Virus record (IMG/VR): IMGVR_UViG_3300020469_000036
Span: 1 to 64,000 of that record
DNA from: a virus
Direction: 5' to 3' (one strand)
DNA length: 64,000 nt
Under the pieces are notes generated by a model. It was not told the origin of the DNA, searched no databases, and saw only the letters and a list, made by a program, of their open reading frames with translations. The translations under genes and the position numbers were made by a program. Every line of letters starts with the position of its first letter. The first letter of the stretch is position 1. Shown here piece after piece: positions 57,301 to 64,000 of this stretch.

Positions 57301-57965
57301 AAGTTAGACTGCTGCAGTGCTGCTATAACGTCTGCAAGAATACTAGTAGCAAAAGAACTTTGACCTAGCCATTCAAGTTGACTTCCAGTTCCGCTCCATT
57401 TTAAAAGAGACGGTGTAACGCCTGGTGATGTGGCAGGCAAGTCCCATTCATAGTTGTTAACACCAATCGTTGGTGAGGAACCTGCAAGAGCAAGCTTGTT
57501 GCCATCAGCAATTTCAAAAATACCTTCTCCAGCTCCAGAATAATCAAACTGAAGTTTTTCTGGTGTACCTGCGTTTTCAAATTTAAGAGATGCAACACTA
57601 GAAGTAGAAGAAGATTTTAAACCAATACCACTTGCCCCAATCACTTCAAATCCACTGCCCGTGGTAAAGGTGCCAGAATTAATCTGAAACGTTGGCGCAT
57701 TAATTATTCCGGTTGTTCCACCTAAAGTAAAGTTACCTGTACTCGTAATGGTTCCGGTGCTCGTAAAACCTCGCGTTAAAGTTGCGGATTGGGTAAATGA
57801 TTTCTGACCAGTGATTGTTTGGTTAGAAGCTAATGTCAGAAGCCCTTCTGAACTTGTAACAAAGTCAGTAGAGTTTAGACCATCAATGATCTCATTACAT
57901 TTATCCGCCCACTCTTTAAACGTGTCGGTGTTGTCAATTCGTGTTAGATTAAAGTCAAAGGCCAT
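54318..57965 (-). CDS. Large tail fibre with collar-like and RCC1-like repeats
   Basis: A 1,215-residue protein. The first 200 residues are Thr/Ser/Gly-rich fibre sequence. About 227-300 (VGTMVAVDARILDNWPE, WIPCAGQTLS) resemble a phage tail-collar domain. The rest contains scattered motifs with the RCC1 pattern: LYGSGRNISGEIG (about 531), WFAGWNGQGQGGNG (about 790), SWGQNDRGQLGRG (about 977), FAGGSNTTGRLGTG (about 1105). These point to one or more beta-propellers, possibly for host-surface binding. A GATAAATA box precedes it. Confidence 0.78.
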   Translation of the reverse strand: MAFDFNLTRIDNTDTFKEWADKCNEIIDGLNSTDFVTSSEGLLTLASNQTITGQKSFTQSATLTRGFTSTGTITSTGNFTLGGTTGIINAPTFQINSGTFTTGSGFEVIGASGIGLKSSSTSSVASLKFENAGTPEKLQFDYSGAGEGIFEIADGNKLALAGSSPTIGVNNYEWDLPATSPGVTPSLLKWSGTGSQLEWLGQSSFATSILADVIAALQQSNFTLPVTLIPVGTMVAVDARILDNWPETLNGLSSPENYGILNTVPGWIPCAGQTLSFDDTENSPIDTEFKELIELLEGIDSPNGSTTLPDTIGSPGEEDPIGGNAIVYLIKYKSDDTTSFAVSTTTGVAGASGINLFDTSNAEVGFFDITGGKIGLNINTDDFAFGVGGKLELVEEIDTAATANTLAKRDSAGTLSVATPTEDAHATTKAFVDSALTKVRVYEDSVKSFAELIDGHQSYFDNQMTVTMVDRDGRGRVIGINNQERHGTSQYRNDKPDGWFAAISPITNQEAIFKRSFANHYNFFFIDEDDVLYGSGRNISGEIGQQSRGTTAADDFIDYYSEFNSFGEQPYNDTAVETPNPAMLPQKSSWPANAVTVDTVTYTNEESQPGIIIKTKDGIGNEYVSGNRLNGLERYETSSAAVAGAGVPYTRGWVIGITNATYGTLGTGSTAKTSYDASGPLVYGLNSAGSGLWATFGLTDTERAAGISSLDSDAVEKVNKRFHYYKSNATLKGGLDDTDDATALAAWKTELGLTGSETFDQYSYYIKKSVINAFTSWHIIGKPGNENDNELWFAGWNGQGQGGNGDTDSFVMRHVPALDSGTTLDSAIFLQVVTGTSNKVFRSAAGTGSGEANVDHGFEDFERLKFNNRFYYIIRGDENNANLSSHFRLFIDETRAYNALAEGGTTSAYPDASIGNRTVSHLAKLKGMFDISVGATTSTNSSAFVLARRTVNTPNSATELDALSETDITGGVTVMSWGQNDRGQLGRGAAVNTRSPGVVSLGTDDRPVDIIAISSSDSSFVITENTDGNRSIRHAGDADNGLADREDGSLSSRALHTAFTLSTTIDANWWVEKVFVSSGAYGSNAGSIFIVAESKGEAGKYALFAGGSNTTGRLGTGKYFNSTTRRYIRVPFPEDPKNIVAIQTSRLVSSGGGNYVASFAIAKTAVVGETEAEFAAKPGRSYGAGIATYFLGAGSGQQVDGKADWHPIEAQVLSS

Positions 57966-57987
57966 AGATTAATTTCTTCTTGTAGAT

Positions 57988-58212
57988 CTATTTATCACTG
58001 TACATCACAGCTTCTAATTTAATAATTCTTTCTTTTAACTCGCAAACTTCGCGTTTAAGTTCTTTAATTTCCTTATTACGTTTCTTTCTGGCAAGAGCTG
58101 ATTTATAAGCATCTTGATCGGTATTAAGTACTACACCTGTTTCTAGATTTTTTACTAAATGCGGGTTATCAGCAACCTGTCTTTGTGATTCATCCATGTT
58201 AAACGGTTGCAA
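57988..58212 (-). CDS. Small coiled-coil protein (74 aa)
   Basis: A 74-residue protein. An N-terminal extended part (NLETGVVLNTDQDAY) leads to a basic-acidic coiled coil (ARKKRNKEIKELKREVCELKERIIKLE). It overlaps the end of the DUF4815 gene by 14 bases and is 22 bases before the fibre gene. Similar short proteins, from memory, follow DUF4815-type genes in cyanophages. It may be a fibre or baseplate linker or chaperone. Confidence 0.7.
   Translation of the reverse strand: MQPFNMDESQRQVADNPHLVKNLETGVVLNTDQDAYKSALARKKRNKEIKELKREVCELKERIIKLEAVMYSDK
57989..57996 (-). promoter_or_regulatory. Late promoter variant GATAAATA
   Basis: One-base variant of the late box, 23 bases before the ATG of the 1,215-residue fibre gene, overlapping the stop of the coiled-coil gene. 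Confidence 0.5.
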
Positions 58213-61200
58213 TTATTCTCAAGTCCTTAGAGAAAGGTGCATCACCGTAATTCTTTCCTCGCATGACAATTTTAATTATAAACGAACTAAACTCTACTGG
58301 TTCAGTATTAAGATTAAATCTCACTTCACTAAATCGACCTCTATTAATGTTAACTGGAATCGACGTAGGATTAATCGCACTAAGCGTATGAAAGTTGGTA
58401 TCTGTTTCAGTGCTACTAATGATAGCATTATTGGTATCTTTAAGCTGGGCAAATACCTCAATCTCAGATGTTGTAGAAGGACGATTAACGTCAAGATAAA
58501 CATCAATCTGATCACTGAGATTATCCAAAGCCATTTCACGTGTAATGTATTGAGAAGTATCTCCAGTTTCAGAGATAAAGTAATCTCTTGTTTCTAGTGA
58601 AAGATCTCGGTTAATAACCGGTGTAAGTCTTTCGTCTGTTGAACTGAAGAATGTTTGCAAGTTTGTTTTATCAATATTGGACGCTTGGATATTGTGATTT
58701 TGATTGGTGATATATTCTACCGGTAAGAGAGGCTCAACATCGTATTTGGTTTCTTCAAAGAATACTTCATTTCGGATTGAAGTTTTTCCACCCAAGTTAA
58801 TTGATTTTTGATTTAATGAGAATGCACCAACGTTATACCTGTTAAGGGTTCCTGTTATGGTTTCGGTTTTTGTACCATCAGTAATAGTTACGGTTGGCAC
58901 TTCAAGATAACCAAATCCCTTTCTTACAAGATTGATTTTACTGATTGAGCTGTCATCTGGATTAAACACTGGAGTAGCTGTAGTAGTAATCCCGCCGGAG
59001 ACTGCAACCTTAGTTGAGTTACCATCTGAATCAATTACCGTTGTGAATGGTGCTTCAACTGTAACAGTGCAGGTAAGTTCGTTCCAACCCGTATTGTTAG
59101 AAATTGTAGTAGAATCAATCTCACCAAGGTGAGTTCCAACTTGAGGGCCCGCCACAAACTGCGCGGTTTGATTGGTCGCAAAGGAACCTCTGCGTAAGGT
59201 AAATTTCAAATCCTTGTTTTGCATTGGCGTCCAAGTAGACTTATTGGAACTTGCAAAAAGCGATCCAAGTGCGGGCTGAGAAGTAATAACATGACCTGTT
59301 TGAAGATCGGTTTTATCTCCACCTTGTTCTGCAATATAAGCGGTGTACTCAGGACTTGTCGAGAAACAAACCGTTGCATATTCGGTATCAGCCGCAAGGT
59401 GAATCGGATGTGGAAATTCAAACGTGGTTGCAAGTGATGCATCCGTACTTGTTCTAACATCTTCCCAGTCAATAGAAATTTCACTGCCAGGAACAACTTC
59501 TCCTGTTGGATATCCGTTTGAGGTTGTTACGATATACGATTGAACAGGGACCTTCGTGTTTTCAGTTGCGGGTTTCCCTGCAAAGAACAAGTCGATTGAA
59601 GTAGCAAAGATACCAGTTGTATCAGTAACACTAAATGATTGTGCAAGAGGATCGTAAATGGTATTTGTACGTGTTTCAGTTCGCGTCTCACGTTGTAACC
59701 TCGGAAGAGTTGTACTGATGTTTAACGCTTGCTTGTTTATTTCAAGTCCATTTGAGATGAACCTTGCCGAAGCATTACTTGTAGATTCTTCCTTTAAGTT
59801 ACGCGGCGAATTTGTAATAGTAACTGTCTTTTCACCAGAAGAGAATCGCAAGGTATCGTTGTTTGGAATAATAAAGATTCCTTCCGCAACTCCGTCAGCA
59901 TCAGATATAATATCAGAAGTAGGAAACGCGGCTAAAAGAGTTGCTTCATCAGCTCCATCGTATTGACTTAAGCTTGACTGGTCGAAGCCAGGGAGCAGTG
60001 AGTTAATTTGTCGTGTCTTTTCTTCAGCACTGTTTGTGGTTGCGTTAATTGTATCAAGGATAGTTTTCACATAGCTCCAGTAACGCAATGCTGTATTTTG
60101 ATTAGCAACAGTGGTTGCAAATGATCTGTCAGAAGACTTTAAGTTATACCAACGTGTACCAAACCAAGTTGGAACCGTAAGATCATTTGTAAGGAACTTC
60201 TCAACTTCACCTTCGATTTGACTCGTAAGTATCGCGGTTTCGGTATGCTCGTGGCTATTGATAATCTCGCTTCGAGTTAAAAGGTGAGCGTTACTTGTAA
60301 CGTCAACTCCGTCAATAAAGAAGTAGAACTTCGAGCTTGGTTTAAGACCTTCAGCTCTGAAGTATAGCGCCTTTGATCTTGCGTATGGCCTGACCTTAAC
60401 GTCAGTAACAAACTCACCCAGCGCCTGTTCAATTCTTTCTTGAACAACTCGAGTTTCTGTAACTGTTCGGGTTTCTTCCCTTTCCCACCAAGGTCCGGTG
60501 CGGGTTGTATCGCGACGCCATCCACCGCCAAGCGCAGGATTGCCTTCACCAGGCCTCGCCGCACGCCAACCTGCGTTTGCTGAACCAATTCCGCTTGCAG
60601 CATTTGCTCGACCTGCTTGATTTTCAAGAACGTCGTTAAGAGTATCAAACAGGGTTGTTCCACCAAAGATATCAAAATCAATTTCTGGTGCGGTGATTGT
60701 ATCGTTCCACGTATCAACCTCGGGAGCAAGTATCATTTGACCTAGAGTTGCAACAAACTCATAAGGTTGAACACTCATGAATTGTGTAGCATAAGGCTGA
60801 GTAATATATGCAACTTGGTTATAAGGAAGTGTTAAAACTTCGTTATGAAGGCCGGACTCCGTGAATTCAGAATCCGCATCAATATCAATACCGTCAGTGG
60901 AAATTAATTCAAAAGGAATGCTGTATCCTTTAAATGCAGGATAAAGATGTCCGCGTTCTCTTTCATAATGGCAAAGGAAGTCAGAACTTCGAGCATTACC
61001 AATAGTAAAGTTTCTAAAGCCATCAACTACAAGACCATTTTTAAATCGTGCAGTACCGTCATCATCAAAAATACTTTTATCGTTTGCACCCTTTTCCAAA
61101 AGCGAGAGAGATGTGTAATACTCAAGGTTGGATACCCGTGTATCAATCTTACCAATATCGCGCATTGTATAGCGGCGATGGTTGTATTTCTCAACACCAA

Positions 61201-63643
61201 TGTTGGTTGCTTTAAACGTATAAGCAGGAACAAACAAGTCGAAAAGGACCAAGCCATTTGCTGAGTTAGTAGGAGGAACAGCAGTAAGACTTGGTGTTCC
61301 TTTTTCGATTGAGAAATCTCCGTTTGGTAAAATAGTTACTGAGTCAACACGGGGTAAGAAGTAATCAATCTTACCGGTAATTGCGCTATAAGGATCAAGC
61401 GCAAGAATATCTGTTGTGCTTGGGTAAGGTCTAATATCAAAGAAGTCTCCCAAACGTTTACCGTTGTAAAGAGGAATATCCTCAAGATCAGATTGACCGC
61501 CAGAAGAGTTTCTATAACTGTTTACCGTGTAATAGTTACCTCCGCTAAACTTCCAGTGCTTTACACTAATGGTAGATGCACCAGCTTTAAGGCATCGAAC
61601 TTTAGCAAGTTCGTATTCTGTTGACCTCTGACCGTCACTAACAAGTTCAAAGTTATCATCTTCAACGCTGATCAGGTGAAAGACATTCGGAACTTCAACA
61701 ATATCCCCAACGGCTGGCAGAGGACTGTTATTTAAAGTTATTGTTTCGGTGGTTTCGGTTTTAATACCAATGTTGGTAAGGTCATTTACTACTGTAGCAA
61801 TAATGCTAATAACATCTCCATCGGCCGCTGTTGGAATATCTAAAGTTAGCGAATCCGTGTCAGCGCTTGACACAACAGTAAATTGTGTTGGTAGTAAAAC
61901 CTTATCTTGAGTAGAGTTGTAAACAGTAATTGAAGAAGGACTCTTATCAAATGTTACTCCAGTAAGATCAAAGGTTACTTCGTTACCAGAAGCTACCGGC
62001 ATGTCAGCAGAGAGGTTAACTCTTTCAGTAACTTGAATTGAGTTAAACTTTCTAACCGCTATTCGAGAAAGTGGAAACAGCGTTGAATTAATTTGTGTAT
62101 CGTGTAACTTAACGCCGTTCCTTGCTTCAACATTAAAATGAAGTGTGCCATAATCGGTAACTGCGGCTCCTCTAATGGTTTCTACATTGTCAAATTTCTT
62201 TCCAGTATTAAGAGAAATATCGTGAAGAAACATACGATGCTTGGCGCCGTCAATAAGCTCAACTGAAAGAATTTTACAAGTACCAATTGTTGCATCACTT
62301 GCATCCAAAAGGTTATAAGTTCGACTGTAATTATCAAAGAAAGGTAAGCCTTCACCGTTACCTGTACCATATCCTGATTCGGGACTAGAGTCAGTTTCAG
62401 GACTAGCAAGAGGGGAAGCAAAGTTATCAACATTTCGAAGTTGACCTTCAACATAGTTACCCATATTGGCCACGGCTGAACTATCTTCCAATACTCCGCT
62501 TCGTAAATCGGCTGCGGATACCCGTGCTTTATCTCCTAAAAGCGTAAGCGGCGATTGCAGATCAACTCTTTTTCCACGAACATAAGCAACGGAAGGGGAA
62601 AGAGTAGCTGCATATTTTTTGTCCGCATCTGTTTGAGAAAGATTATTAGCAGCGGTGCTATTTTTATAACGTCCTGTGTATGAAGCAGCGTTTAAAACTT
62701 CTTGAATTTCAATACCAAAATTGTTTACCACATAGCTTCCGCTTTCTTCAAAAGTTCGTTGGGCAAGAATTTTTTCAAGAGTAGTACCACTGTTATCAAT
62801 CGCATTCTCAACAATAATAACCTTGTTATCTTTAATCTGTAAAAGAATTACATAATTGTTATCGTCCTCAAAGGCTGTAACCAAATCCAAAGTAAGAGTA
62901 ATTTGATAACGATCCGCGCCTGGTGCAGCAAAGTTTGGTTGCCCGTTTGCGTTATCAAACAACGTTGAATCCGCACCACTAGTAACTTGCTTTTCACCGA
63001 TTTTTAATACTGCATACCCGTCGAAAAGTTCATCTTCTCCAAGGGCTCGGCAGACAAACTGTTCTGTAGCGGAAGCTAAACAACCATTGACAAAGAAGAT
63101 ACCGTTTGGCAAAAACAAGCTAACAGCGTTACCGTTGTTAATCACGGTACCATTAATAACATTTTCCAGTGTATCTTCAATCGCCACCCCGCCTGCTGTA
63201 ATTTCATTTACAGTTCCGGTGGTATTAGCTTGACGATATTGAATATAAAGACGATACGTAAGATTCTGGAGTAACTCTCCTTTTACCAACGCTGCTGTAA
63301 TGGTGTCGTTAGATGTTACAGAAATACCTGTTGTGTCAGCAAGTAATTTAGCAAATGCATCTCCATCAGTTGTGTTTTCAAATGTAACATCAATAAAGCT
63401 TAACGTATTATCAAAGGTGGTGTCACCGCCAATAATAGGACTGTTTGGTTTAAACAAACTCTGGCCAAGACGATCAAGTTGCGCTTGAAGAAGCGACTGA
63501 GCCTGGTTAAGCTCCCTTGCCTGAACGGTTCGCCCCGGCTGGAATAAAATCCTTAAATAGTTTTTATCCAGAGGAGTTAAACCGGCAGTGTCCGGTGTGT
63601 TAATGTCGTCGTAATACTTTGATGTGTAAGCCGTGATTGCCAT
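58199..63643 (-). CDS. DUF4815-type baseplate/fibre structural protein (1,814 aa)
   Basis: The largest protein here. Its start (MAITAYTSKYYDDINTPDTAG...ILFQPGRTVQARELNQAQSLLQ) is the DUF4815 signature common in marine T4-like phages, where it is a virion structural protein. A central Gly/Arg-rich region (around 1030-1070) precedes TRTVTETRVVQERIEQALGEF and YARSKALYFRAEGLKPSSKFYFFIDGVDVTS. The C-terminal 600 residues are beta-rich. It is followed by the coiled-coil and fibre genes. Baseplate or fibre attachment is inference from position. Confidence 0.85.
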   Translation of the reverse strand: MAITAYTSKYYDDINTPDTAGLTPLDKNYLRILFQPGRTVQARELNQAQSLLQAQLDRLGQSLFKPNSPIIGGDTTFDNTLSFIDVTFENTTDGDAFAKLLADTTGISVTSNDTITAALVKGELLQNLTYRLYIQYRQANTTGTVNEITAGGVAIEDTLENVINGTVINNGNAVSLFLPNGIFFVNGCLASATEQFVCRALGEDELFDGYAVLKIGEKQVTSGADSTLFDNANGQPNFAAPGADRYQITLTLDLVTAFEDDNNYVILLQIKDNKVIIVENAIDNSGTTLEKILAQRTFEESGSYVVNNFGIEIQEVLNAASYTGRYKNSTAANNLSQTDADKKYAATLSPSVAYVRGKRVDLQSPLTLLGDKARVSAADLRSGVLEDSSAVANMGNYVEGQLRNVDNFASPLASPETDSSPESGYGTGNGEGLPFFDNYSRTYNLLDASDATIGTCKILSVELIDGAKHRMFLHDISLNTGKKFDNVETIRGAAVTDYGTLHFNVEARNGVKLHDTQINSTLFPLSRIAVRKFNSIQVTERVNLSADMPVASGNEVTFDLTGVTFDKSPSSITVYNSTQDKVLLPTQFTVVSSADTDSLTLDIPTAADGDVISIIATVVNDLTNIGIKTETTETITLNNSPLPAVGDIVEVPNVFHLISVEDDNFELVSDGQRSTEYELAKVRCLKAGASTISVKHWKFSGGNYYTVNSYRNSSGGQSDLEDIPLYNGKRLGDFFDIRPYPSTTDILALDPYSAITGKIDYFLPRVDSVTILPNGDFSIEKGTPSLTAVPPTNSANGLVLFDLFVPAYTFKATNIGVEKYNHRRYTMRDIGKIDTRVSNLEYYTSLSLLEKGANDKSIFDDDGTARFKNGLVVDGFRNFTIGNARSSDFLCHYERERGHLYPAFKGYSIPFELISTDGIDIDADSEFTESGLHNEVLTLPYNQVAYITQPYATQFMSVQPYEFVATLGQMILAPEVDTWNDTITAPEIDFDIFGGTTLFDTLNDVLENQAGRANAASGIGSANAGWRAARPGEGNPALGGGWRRDTTRTGPWWEREETRTVTETRVVQERIEQALGEFVTDVKVRPYARSKALYFRAEGLKPSSKFYFFIDGVDVTSNAHLLTRSEIINSHEHTETAILTSQIEGEVEKFLTNDLTVPTWFGTRWYNLKSSDRSFATTVANQNTALRYWSYVKTILDTINATTNSAEEKTRQINSLLPGFDQSSLSQYDGADEATLLAAFPTSDIISDADGVAEGIFIIPNNDTLRFSSGEKTVTITNSPRNLKEESTSNASARFISNGLEINKQALNISTTLPRLQRETRTETRTNTIYDPLAQSFSVTDTTGIFATSIDLFFAGKPATENTKVPVQSYIVTTSNGYPTGEVVPGSEISIDWEDVRTSTDASLATTFEFPHPIHLAADTEYATVCFSTSPEYTAYIAEQGGDKTDLQTGHVITSQPALGSLFASSNKSTWTPMQNKDLKFTLRRGSFATNQTAQFVAGPQVGTHLGEIDSTTISNNTGWNELTCTVTVEAPFTTVIDSDGNSTKVAVSGGITTTATPVFNPDDSSISKINLVRKGFGYLEVPTVTITDGTKTETITGTLNRYNVGAFSLNQKSINLGGKTSIRNEVFFEETKYDVEPLLPVEYITNQNHNIQASNIDKTNLQTFFSSTDERLTPVINRDLSLETRDYFISETGDTSQYITREMALDNLSDQIDVYLDVNRPSTTSEIEVFAQLKDTNNAIISSTETDTNFHTLSAINPTSIPVNINRGRFSEVRFNLNTEPVEFSSFIIKIVMRGKNYGDAPFSKDLRIIATV

Positions 63644-64000
63644 TATAGTTGGATGATAAGTTTAAGCTCTTCGTTTTGCCCTTCAGCTCGAGTAACTGTA
63701 GATCTGTTATCAATAAAGACCACGTCTCCAGTTCCTTTTTGGTATGTAGAAGTAAATTTAGCGTCGGGTGTCAAGCTGGTCGTAACGGTTGATGAACCAA
63801 GTGTGTCATCTTTAGGTGCCTCAAAAGTAATTGCAGAAGCTTCGCTAGTTTCACCTGATACAAGAATTGGCTCGTAACCATAGTAATGATCGGTGTAATA
63901 GTAGTATCTAAAAGTACTTAGTTCACTACCAGACTCTCGTGTTTGCACGTGAGAAATAACGCCAACCTTTTTACCATCTTGAACGATTTGCCACCCAGCA
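63643..64000 (-). CDS. Partial structural protein (N-terminus beyond window)
   Basis: The frame stays open from the stop at 63643 to the right edge, so the gene continues past the window. The visible part (about 119 residues) reads WQIVQDGKKVGVISHVQTRES, then RYYYYTDHYYGYEP and a beta-rich tail ending LKLIIQL. A GTG at 63946-63948 could be read as a start, but the open frame upstream makes that unlikely. Probably a fibre or baseplate component, given its neighbour, which starts one base into its stop. Confidence 0.75.
   Translation of the reverse strand, partial: AGWQIVQDGKKVGVISHVQTRESGSELSTFRYYYYTDHYYGYEPILVSGETSEASAITFEAPKDDTLGSSTVTTSLTPDAKFTSTYQKGTGDVVFIDNRSTVTRAEGQNEELKLIIQL

Noticed and set aside
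63643-63948. A complete 101-residue gene starting at GTG
   Set aside because: The frame is open upstream to the window edge with coding-like sequence, so the gene is truncated by the window.
1-64000. CRISPR arrays, integrase, attachment sites, transposases
   Set aside because: I found no spaced direct-repeat array, no recombinase motif and no insertion-sequence ends. The only tandem repeats are coding.

Overview
The window is a stretch of a large tailed double-stranded DNA phage genome of the T4-like contractile-tail group, of the marine type. The basis is an almost complete T4 core set: gp41, UvsX, gp43, RegA, gp62, gp44, gp45, gp46, gp47, gp55, UvsW, UvsY, gp23, gp22, gp21, gp20, gp19, gp18, gp17, gp16, gp15, gp14 and gp13. 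Accessory genes typical of marine relatives are also present: a CobS-like ATPase, a MazG-like pyrophosphatase, Hsp20, a flavin-dependent halogenase and a DUF4815 structural protein. Every supported gene is on the minus strand, so transcription runs from high to low coordinates. There are no photosynthesis genes, integrase or insertion sequences. The host cannot be named from sequence alone.

Layout by coordinate. 1-3.5 kb: a partial gene, two late-type genes whose N-termini look like capsid-targeting sequences, and a small zinc peptidase. 3.6-6.4 kb: gp41 helicase, a small gene and UvsX. 6.4-12.4 kb: a DNA cytosine methyltransferase, a nucleotidyltransferase-kinase fusion, an HAD phosphatase, a glycosyltransferase, dCMP deaminase, a DUF1599-like protein and a thymidylate-synthase-family enzyme that looks like a dCMP hydroxymethylase. 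This may be a base-modification and sugar-activation block. 12.4-13.8 kb: six very small genes. 13.9-20.3 kb: halogenase, a primase-like protein, a MazG-like protein, gp43 polymerase and Hsp20. 20.3-24.6 kb: two duplicated small proteins, RegA, gp62, gp44, a lipoprotein, tRNA-Ala and gp45. 24.6-32.5 kb: a CobS-like ATPase with a metallopeptidase/VWA partner, then the gp55-gp47-gp46 operon. 32.6-50.1 kb: UvsW, UvsY, then the capsid, tail, packaging and neck genes in T4 order, ending with small membrane proteins. 50.2-64 kb: a sulfotransferase, a glycosyltransferase, a collagen-like fibre, an RCC1-like fibre and a 1,814-residue baseplate or fibre protein.

Regulation is unusually readable. Eleven minus-strand early promoters share TTTACA, exactly 17 bp, then TATAAT or a one-base variant. 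In seven of them the start codon lies only 5-6 bases after the -10 box, which predicts leaderless mRNAs. T4-type late promoters (TATAAATA) precede late genes, and five of them sit exactly 5 bases before the ATG. Two perfect early promoters point the other way, on the plus strand, at 32.6 and 45.8 kb, with no plus-strand gene downstream. They could make antisense RNA or replication primers. Two distant hairpins share a 9-base loop core and show compensatory stem changes, suggesting a conserved RNA element.
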